From Chloroflexota bacterium (GTDB lineage: Bacteria; Chloroflexota; Anaerolineae; Anaerolineales; VGOW01): a stretch of DNA of 7,241 bases. The stretch covers positions 1-7,241 of the forward strand of contig JACRLA010000274.1 in assembly GCA_016215145.1 (NCBI GenBank), in the 5' to 3' direction. Position numbers and translations under genes: made by a program. The notes beneath the pieces are model-generated. The model searched no databases and had not been told where the DNA came from. It was given only the letters and a program-made list of their open reading frames with translations. Of the stretch, positions 1 to 5,135 are shown piece by piece; the first letter of the stretch is position 1; each line of letters begins with the position of its first letter.

Positions 1-4
1 GAAG

Positions 5-23
5 GATGAGGTAAGACCTCATC
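5..23. repeat. Perfect short hairpin upstream of the first lipoprotein gene
   Basis: GATGAGGT (5-12) and ACCTCATC (16-23) are exact reverse complements separated by a 3-nt AAG loop, giving an 8-bp stem. No T-run follows, so it is not a canonical intrinsic terminator. It could be the end of an upstream transcript or a leader structure for the gene starting at 51. The left edge of the window prevents a choice between these. Confidence 0.5.
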
Positions 24-40
24 GCATCAAATCTATACAA

Positions 41-50
41 AGGAAGAAAG
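41..50 (+). promoter_or_regulatory. Ribosome binding site of the first lipoprotein gene
   Basis: AGGAAG at 41-46 is a good Shine-Dalgarno match. It lies 4 nt before ATG 51 and 7 nt before the adjacent ATG 54. The 7-nt spacing is closer to usual, so translation may begin at 54; the two starts differ by a single Met. Confidence 0.6.
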
Positions 51-920
51 ATGATGAAACGGATTACCCTACTTTTAACTCTATTCGGTGTGCTTGTCAC
101 GGCGTGTGGTCCCTCCGCCGAAGTGCAAGCAACTGTGAACGCGCAAGCCAATCAAGTGGCAACAGTCAACGCACAGATCGCCACCATAAAAGCGCAGCCG
201 CCTCAACAAGTGACAGTGCAAGTGCCGGTGCCGATGACGGTGCAAGTGCCGGTCACCGTTCAAGTGCCGGTGACGGTGCAAGCGCAGCCGACTCCTGCCG
301 CGCAGCCAACTGCCCAAAGTGGCGCCGCCACTGCCGCTAAACCCACCACCGCGCCCGCTACCGCAGCGCCTCAAGCGCAGGATCCTCTCGCTGGCGCGAA
401 CCCCAACCCCGTATTCCGCGAAACGTTCTTGGCTTCCATTGCTAAATACTGGTTCGAAACCGAAACCGCAACCGGCAAAACAAAAATTGAGAACGAAGCC
501 TTCACCATTGTTGCCAAAGAAGTTGACAACATCACCTGGGTCGTCACCCGAATCCCGGATGGCAAATGCAAAGCGTTTGACAACTACGGGTTACTTTTCC
601 GCTACAAGAACAACTCGAACTTCTATTTGTTCGGCATCTCCTGCGATGGCTCGTACCGTTTGCTTCGCCGCGTAGAAGGCGTGTTTGAAACGATTGTAGA
701 TTTCACCAAATCCAATTCTATCAACCCCTTAGGGCAGCGCAACATCTTGGGCGTGCGCGCCGTGGGCGATAACTTGAGCCTCTACGTCAACGACAAATTC
801 CTCACCACTGTAACGGACAAACAATTTACGGATGGCGCGATTGGTTTATACGCCGCTTCGCGCTTGTCTCCCAACATGACTGTCATTTTTGATGACGTGG
901 AAGTGTACGACATCAAGTAA
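51..920 (+). CDS. Lipoprotein with TVQVPV repeats and a C-terminal LamG/DUF1080-like domain
   Basis: Predicted surface lipoprotein of 289 aa. Residues 3-15 form a basic-then-hydrophobic signal peptide ending in the lipobox V16-T-A-C19, so Cys19 should be lipidated after signal peptidase II cleavage. Residues 23-49 are polar, Ala/Gln/Val-rich and possibly coiled coil. Residues 54-77 repeat the hexapeptide TVQVPV. Residues 78-118 form an Ala/Pro/Thr/Gln linker. Residues 120-289 are a beta-rich domain with NYGLLFRYKN and CDGSYRLLR motifs and a cysteine pair (C173, C198), ending in a DDVEVYDIK strand. The architecture resembles concanavalin A-like folds (LamG / 3-keto-disaccharide hydrolase, DUF1080), which suggests carbohydrate binding; I infer the family from pattern only. 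I see no clear catalytic residues. The next gene encodes a paralogue of the C-terminal domain. The lipoprotein call is strong and the ligand is unknown. Confidence 0.88.
   Translation: MMKRITLLLTLFGVLVTACGPSAEVQATVNAQANQVATVNAQIATIKAQPPQQVTVQVPVPMTVQVPVTVQVPVTVQAQPTPAAQPTAQSGAATAAKPTTAPATAAPQAQDPLAGANPNPVFRETFLASIAKYWFETETATGKTKIENEAFTIVAKEVDNITWVVTRIPDGKCKAFDNYGLLFRYKNNSNFYLFGISCDGSYRLLRRVEGVFETIVDFTKSNSINPLGQRNILGVRAVGDNLSLYVNDKFLTTVTDKQFTDGAIGLYAASRLSPNMTVIFDDVEVYDIK
210..281 (+). repeat. Tandem 18-nt repeat coding for TVQVPV
   Basis: Three 18-nt units encode the hexapeptide TVQVPV at 213-230, 237-254 and 255-272, and a partial unit follows at 273-281. The first two are separated by six extra bases coding Pro-Met. 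The units differ at a few, mostly third-codon, positions, so the array arose by duplication and then drifted. In the protein it forms a Val-alternating spacer between the membrane anchor and the globular domain. Confidence 0.8.
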
Positions 921-936
921 ATATTAACTCTCGCAC

Positions 937-1001
937 AAAGGACGATGGACGAAAGACGGATAAATCTTTCCGACTAAACGTTTGTCCATCGTCCTTTTTT
1001 T
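937..1001 (+). terminator. Long hairpin with T-tract between the two lipoprotein genes
   Basis: Positions 937-950 and 984-997 are a perfect 14-bp inverted repeat (AAAGGACGATGGAC and its complement). A run of seven T follows the GTCC at 995-1001, so the structure looks like a rho-independent terminator for the gene ending at 920. The 33-nt loop can fold further, for example GAAAGA 951-956 with TCTTTC 965-970. The left arm reads as 7-nt units: GGACGAT 940-946, GGACGAA 947-953, AGACGGA 954-960. The right arm has the complementary units TTTGTCC 981-987 and ATCGTCC 988-994. The T-tract ends only 6 nt before the next start codon, which is unusually close. Confidence 0.7.
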
Positions 1002-1007
1002 GTCCTT

Positions 1008-1922
1008 ATGTATTTGCATTTTTATAAACGCGCCCTGCTCGTTGCCGGAATGATTTTGATCGCCGCTTGCAGCCCGCGCCCTCTTGTAATCGAAGTCGGG
1101 GTCGCCGCCACGCTGACCTCATTAGCCCCCACTCCCATTGTGCCGTTGGATCGTCCCACCAGCACCCCCGTGCCAGTGGTGATGCCTGCCAGTGAAACTC
1201 CGCTGACCAAGCCCACTACACCGCCGCCAACGCTTGCGCCCACCGTGCCTAGCGCGGCACCAACTCAAAACATTTCGGCGACAACTGCCGCGCCCACTTC
1301 TACTTCTGCTCCAACCTCGACCCCAGCGCCTACTGCCACCGCCACCGAAGCACCCACTGCCATCAAAGTCGGCGCAGTGATCTTTGAGGAAACATTTGAG
1401 TCACAAGGTCTGTGGGCAATCGGCGACGCGGGCGATAGCAGTGTGAACATTGCCGGTGGCATTCTTACTTATACCCAAAAGAGTTCCGGCTCGTACTCGG
1501 TGCGAATCATTGGTCGTCAAGGTGACGACTTCTACGCCGAAGTCGGCGCGACCCCGCCCGGCAACTGCGGCACGTTAGATAAATATGGATTGATCTTCCG
1601 CGCTCAAGATGTGGCGAACTATTACGTCTTTCAACTCGATTGCGATGGTCGTTACCGCTTGCTCCGTTTTGGAGGAAGCGCGGCGAATCCCTTGATTGAT
1701 TGGACGACGTCCTCTACCATCACGCGCGGATCACGAGCGTTCAACGTATTGGGCGTGCAAGCCAAAGGTTCAACTATGACCTTGTTCATCAACCAAACGA
1801 AAGTGGATACTGCCACCGACTCGGCTTACTCCAGCGGACGATTCGGTTTGTGGCTTGGTTCAAATGTCACCCGCGACTTCACCGTGAAGTTCAACGGGAT
1901 GAGAGCGTTTAAACTACCCTAA
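1008..1922 (+). CDS. Lipoprotein with Pro/Thr-rich linker and a C-terminal LamG/DUF1080-like domain
   Basis: Predicted 304-aa lipoprotein. Basic residues 7-8 and hydrophobic residues 9-20 lead to the lipobox I18-A-A-C21, so Cys21 is the likely lipidation site. Residues 40-118 are a long Pro/Thr/Ala/Ser linker suited to spanning a cell wall or surface layer. Residues 125-304 are a beta-rich domain with DKYGLIFRAQ and CDGRYRLLR motifs and cysteines C187 and C212. These match C173 and C198 of the gene before it, so the two are paralogues over this domain while their linkers are unrelated. A LamG / 3-keto-disaccharide hydrolase (DUF1080) type fold and glycan binding are inferred. The ATG at 1008 has no Shine-Dalgarno and sits 6 nt after the hairpin T-tract. 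TTG at 1014 is an alternative that would keep the signal peptide. The stop codon directly abuts the heptamer repeat. Confidence 0.85.
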   Translation: MYLHFYKRALLVAGMILIAACSPRPLVIEVGVAATLTSLAPTPIVPLDRPTSTPVPVVMPASETPLTKPTTPPPTLAPTVPSAAPTQNISATTAAPTSTSAPTSTPAPTATATEAPTAIKVGAVIFEETFESQGLWAIGDAGDSSVNIAGGILTYTQKSSGSYSVRIIGRQGDDFYAEVGATPPGNCGTLDKYGLIFRAQDVANYYVFQLDCDGRYRLLRFGGSAANPLIDWTTSSTITRGSRAFNVLGVQAKGSTMTLFINQTKVDTATDSAYSSGRFGLWLGSNVTRDFTVKFNGMRAFKLP

Positions 1923-2012
1923 TAGCGGATAGCAGATGGCTGTAGCAGATAGCGAATCGCCATTCGTCATTAGCTATTCGCCATTCGCCATTTGCCATTA
2001 GCCATCCGCCAT
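1923..2012. repeat. Degenerate heptamer repeat array in two inverted arms
   Basis: The left arm has units TAGCGGA 1923-1929, TAGCAGA 1930-1936, a 6-nt TGGCTG 1937-1942, TAGCAGA 1943-1949 and TAGCGAA 1950-1956. The right arm carries the inverse family as eight units from 1957 to 2012: TCGCCAT, TCGTCAT, TAGCTAT, TCGCCAT, TCGCCAT, TTGCCAT, TAGCCAT, CCGCCAT. The arms can pair imperfectly, for example GCGAAT 1952-1957 with ATTCGC 1976-1981, and GCGGAT 1925-1930 with ATCCGC 2004-2009. The array starts right after the stop codon at 1922, and its last unit supplies the AT of the start codon at 2011. It resembles the short tandemly repeated heptamers (STRR) known in cyanobacteria. There is no T-tract, so terminator activity is doubtful. 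Confidence 0.85.
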
Positions 2013-2829
2013 GCCCATGCCCCGCAATCGGCTCAACGACCTCGAACCACGCGAGTGGCTTAAGTTTCAAAAATCGTGGTTCATCCACAACCCGCCACCG
2101 CGCAAGAAAGGCGTGTTGCAGCATCCGGCAAAATTCCCCGAAACCCTCGCCGAAGAATTCATCCGCTTCTTCACCAAAAAAGATCAAACAGTGCTAGACC
2201 CGATGGTCGGCACGGGCAGCACGTTGATCGCCGCACTTCGATCAAGCCGCCGAAGCATCGGCATTGAGCTCAACTCCAAGTACGCGGCTATCGCCCGTGA
2301 GATCGTTGACGAAGAGATTAAGTCGCGCGGCAAACGTTTCCCTAAAAAATATCATCCGCAAATTTTCAACGACGACGCTTCCAATGCAGTCAATTTGAAT
2401 CTGCCGCCCATTGATTACGTGATCACCTCACCGCCGTACTGGGATATGCTGCGAATGCGCGGCAGTGAAACGCAAAAGAAACGCCAGAGCGCGGGCTTGG
2501 ATGTGTTTTATTCCGACGATGCGCGTGACGTGGGCAACATTGACGATTACGAATCCTTCGTCGAACATCTCTGCTGCATTTACGAATCACTTCGTCCACT
2601 ACTTAAAGACAGAACCTATCTAACGATCATCGTCAAGAACGTCAAGAAGGGCGGAAAAATTTATCCGCTGGCGTGGGACATTGCGCGGCGATTAAGCAAA
2701 ACCTACACCCTCAAAGACGAAAAGATTTGGATGCAGGACAACCAACGCCTCGCGCCGTTTGGTTTAAACAGCGCGTGGGTCAGCAATACGTTTCATCATT
2801 ATTGTTTGCAGTTCAGGAAAGACGAATGA
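2011..2829 (+). CDS. DNA (N4-cytosine/N6-adenine) methyltransferase, apparently orphan
   Basis: A 272-aa SAM-dependent amino-methyltransferase of the N6/N4 MTase group (PF01555-like). In order: a motif X-like segment HPAKFPETL (38-46); the SAM-binding motif I DPMVGTGST (63-71); a motif II acidic residue in GIEL (84-87); a motif III-like DDAS (121-124); and the catalytic motif IV TSPPYW (139-144). The Ser in TSPPYW is typical of N4-cytosine enzymes, but N6-adenine activity cannot be excluded. The order X-I-IV puts any target-recognition part in the C-terminal 130 residues, which fits gamma/zeta-type permutations rather than the common beta type. No endonuclease or specificity gene is adjacent. 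The start at 2011 lies at the edge of the heptamer repeat with no Shine-Dalgarno; ATG 2017 is an alternative. The stop overlaps the next start by ATGA, which suggests translational coupling to the membrane protein gene. Target site and biological role are unknown. Confidence 0.88.
   Translation: MPMPRNRLNDLEPREWLKFQKSWFIHNPPPRKKGVLQHPAKFPETLAEEFIRFFTKKDQTVLDPMVGTGSTLIAALRSSRRSIGIELNSKYAAIAREIVDEEIKSRGKRFPKKYHPQIFNDDASNAVNLNLPPIDYVITSPPYWDMLRMRGSETQKKRQSAGLDVFYSDDARDVGNIDDYESFVEHLCCIYESLRPLLKDRTYLTIIVKNVKKGGKIYPLAWDIARRLSKTYTLKDEKIWMQDNQRLAPFGLNSAWVSNTFHHYCLQFRKDE
2815..2825 (+). promoter_or_regulatory. Ribosome binding site deciding the start of the first membrane protein
   Basis: AGGAAAG at 2815-2821 lies 4 nt before ATG 2826, inside the end of the methyltransferase gene. 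This supports 2826 over the upstream in-frame ATG at 2673. Starting at 2673 would add 51 residues overlapping the methyltransferase and would precede the segment shared with the paralogue. Confidence 0.65.
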
Positions 2830-5135
2830 TTAAATCTTTGTTTGAGTCGTCAAAGAAGTGGGCAACACAGTATGGGCAGATCATCGTTTGGGCAACGTTG
2901 ATTTTTTTTGCGTTTGATTTGTTGTATTGGCGAATCATTCGCGGCTACACACCACCAGTCTCGTACGTTCCGTGGCCCCCCGCCCCCGATTGGGTTGAGA
3001 CGTTGTACGCCGCTCGCTGGGCATTGCGAGCTTTGGAAGTAGCTGGCGGCGTCACCTTGGTATATCTGGAAGTGATCGATCATTCGTTGTCGAGGTGGGT
3101 CAAAACTACCCTAGAGAGTCGTTGGCGACTGATCGGTATGCTAGGGCTAATGGCTTTCTTACTTGGTAGTTACTTCATTCAACCGGGTAATCCGGGTGCA
3201 GGTGATGTAGTAGCGCACTTAGCTACGCCTTGGGCTTTACGCGAATCAATTCGGGATGGGTCTTGGTTCGCGTTTTGGTCAAATTATGGAGCTTTAGGTC
3301 ACCCTTTCTTACAGTTTTACAGCACCTTGTATTACTACATGGTGATTCTGGTTAACCTAGTTGTTCCCGATTTTTACGATGATGCGAAAATTACTTTGCT
3401 CGGCTTGCATATCATTTCGGTTTATCCAATGTATATGTACACCCGACATATTACACGCTCACGGTTAGCCGGGGTCGTCGCTTCAATTGCATGGAGTGCC
3501 ACATTTTATCGCTATCACGTTAATCTGATCTTGGGCAAAATAACAGTGGCTCCCTTCATCGCGTTTTTGCCATTGCAGTTTTATTTCATCGAACGCTTAC
3601 TAACCGAAGAGTCACCATCTAAAAAAGATTGGGCGAAGTTGGCATTGACTATCGGGTTACTCATCTGGTCGCACAAACTTTATGGGATCTGGATGTTTGG
3701 CTTTGCCGGGGTCTACCTTCTCACGCACTTATGTTTATCGCCACTCACCCGCAAACGAATGTGGCGAGTAGTGGTCATCGGACTAGCCCACCTTATGGGA
3801 TTGACCACAGCACTCTATCAAGTCATTCCTAACTTAACAGAACAATCTTTTGTGTTGCTTGGAGATATGCTCAACATAAAATCATTCGGGCTTGATGCGC
3901 CGGGGTGGGAGCAAGTGATGATCTTTCAGGAGAGTTATCTTACAAATTGGTTCGGAGGCTTCGTAGGCAATACAATTATTGGCTTCGCCGTATTGGCTGT
4001 AATCGGAATTTTTGCAACTCGGTATAAAGCCGGGATGGCAATTGCAGTTCAACTTGGGGCAGCATCTTTTATGACGTTTGCTCCACACTATACGCCGAAC
4101 TTATTCAATACTATTTTCCTGAGCATCCCTTTTGGAAATTTGGTATACGCATCCGGCCTATCTTCAGGGATTTACTTGGTGATTTTTATTTTTCCTGCTT
4201 GTGTTCTCACGGGTGTATTGGTGGCGATCTTTATTAACCTTTTAGAAACAACCCCTTCGCTGATTTCCCTGCGGCATTTTCTGACCCCGGAACGTGTTGG
4301 GATAATTTGCAGCGTCATTCTCTTAGCCGAGTTAGTGCCATTAAGTTTATGGGTCAATATTAAGTATCCTGACGCCTATTTAGGCGATCGTCTAGGACGC
4401 AAAACTATTCTCGATTCACTCGCGCAACTTCCACAAAAAACGGCGCGGATAGTAGACGCCGACGGAATGAATATGTTTATTCTTCCTATGCACAGCGGCT
4501 TGCCGGGATTCTACGGGCACTTTCCTGATATGCCCAAGAGCGTCCCGCTCATCGGTTTGATTCAACAGATCACTACTGACTTAAAGCATGGACAGCTTCA
4601 ACCGAATACCCTGCACTCTCTGTCGCAAATGGATTTTGGCTACATCATCACTGATTCAGGTTACGGCAACTTTGATGGTTTAGAACGAATGATGGAAACA
4701 GATGGCGCGATCCTATGGCAAGTGAAAGATCATAACCCCGTGATCGCTGTTTCTCAGCCTAGTGGCGATTATAGTTTCTCAAGTATTCCTCCCACTAACC
4801 GCGTTCCAATCACTGTCCTTGATTATCATATGGCCAGTAACACTGCCACGTTGAAGTATCGGAGCGCAAACAAAGCATTTATGCAATTGGCTTATTCAGC
4901 GTATCCATATTTAGAAGTGAAAGTAGACGGACAAGTAGTACCTGTGACAACAACAGCACTCGGTCTGATCGGTTTCTGGACGGATGCTGGCGAACACACT
5001 GTTACCTTAACACCTAAACTTTCTCTGGTACGGCAGTTGACGCTCGCCATAAGCTTGACAGCTGCGCTCACTCTTTTCATTGTAGGTTTCTTCTCCATAA
5101 ATCAGGTACCCTACGGGCAAACACATGATGAGTAA
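2826..5135 (+). CDS. Multi-pass membrane protein, GT-C/YfhO-like (PTPS-related type), first tandem copy
   Basis: A 769-aa integral membrane protein. Hydrophobic segments I can see include about 18-35, 64-83, 101-119, 165-180, 189-208, 237-258, 273-300, 312-333, 382-397, 402-420, 447-472, 489-510 and a final one at 736-757. After the third segment comes an exposed loop with GAGDVVAHL (124-132), then DGSWFAFWSNYG and GHPFLQFYST. This Asp/His-containing first loop followed by a G-P-x-x-x-F/Y pattern is like GT-C fold glycosyltransferases and the PTPS-related membrane family. Residues about 525-735 form a soluble extracytoplasmic domain ending in SAYPYLEVKVDG and a GEHTVTL strand, a pattern seen at the YfhO C-terminus. 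Transfer of a lipid-linked sugar to an envelope polymer is therefore plausible, but donor and acceptor are unknown. The start at 2826 is supported by the ATGA overlap, the RBS and alignment with the downstream copy. The gene is somewhat AT-richer than its paralogue. Confidence 0.85.
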   Translation: MIKSLFESSKKWATQYGQIIVWATLIFFAFDLLYWRIIRGYTPPVSYVPWPPAPDWVETLYAARWALRALEVAGGVTLVYLEVIDHSLSRWVKTTLESRWRLIGMLGLMAFLLGSYFIQPGNPGAGDVVAHLATPWALRESIRDGSWFAFWSNYGALGHPFLQFYSTLYYYMVILVNLVVPDFYDDAKITLLGLHIISVYPMYMYTRHITRSRLAGVVASIAWSATFYRYHVNLILGKITVAPFIAFLPLQFYFIERLLTEESPSKKDWAKLALTIGLLIWSHKLYGIWMFGFAGVYLLTHLCLSPLTRKRMWRVVVIGLAHLMGLTTALYQVIPNLTEQSFVLLGDMLNIKSFGLDAPGWEQVMIFQESYLTNWFGGFVGNTIIGFAVLAVIGIFATRYKAGMAIAVQLGAASFMTFAPHYTPNLFNTIFLSIPFGNLVYASGLSSGIYLVIFIFPACVLTGVLVAIFINLLETTPSLISLRHFLTPERVGIICSVILLAELVPLSLWVNIKYPDAYLGDRLGRKTILDSLAQLPQKTARIVDADGMNMFILPMHSGLPGFYGHFPDMPKSVPLIGLIQQITTDLKHGQLQPNTLHSLSQMDFGYIITDSGYGNFDGLERMMETDGAILWQVKDHNPVIAVSQPSGDYSFSSIPPTNRVPITVLDYHMASNTATLKYRSANKAFMQLAYSAYPYLEVKVDGQVVPVTTTALGLIGFWTDAGEHTVTLTPKLSLVRQLTLAISLTAALTLFIVGFFSINQVPYGQTHDE
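2841..3097 (+). repeat. Near-identical 5' segment, copy 1 (partner at 5140-5396)
   Basis: Aligned with 5140-5396 at a constant offset of 2299 nt and no gaps. I count 15 differences in the first 250 nt (about 94% identity), including an unbroken identical run at 2958-3026. It encodes residues 6 to about 91 of the membrane protein. Beyond it identity drops abruptly: 3181-3240 against 5480-5539 has 18 differences in 60. Confidence 0.9.

Noticed and set aside
81..374. 97-codon - strand open frame rich in Arg/His/Gly
   Set aside because: It is antisense to the repetitive linker of the lipoprotein gene, and its low-complexity composition mirrors the TVQVPV and Ala/Pro codons.
1923..2012. CRISPR array
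   Set aside because: The units are only 7 nt, contiguous and without spacers, in two opposite orientations, and no cas gene is present.
1909..2187. 92-codon - strand open frame across the heptamer repeats
   Set aside because: Its product is a translation of the heptamer array (MANGEWRIANDEW-type repeats) plus the antisense of the methyltransferase gene, so it is a by-product of repeat periodicity.
2673..2825. Upstream in-frame extension of the first membrane protein, starting at ATG 2673
   Set aside because: It overlaps the methyltransferase coding region for 150 nt. The extra residues are charged and low in similarity to anything membrane-like, and a good RBS plus ATGA overlap supports 2826. 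The paralogue aligns from the residues just after 2826.
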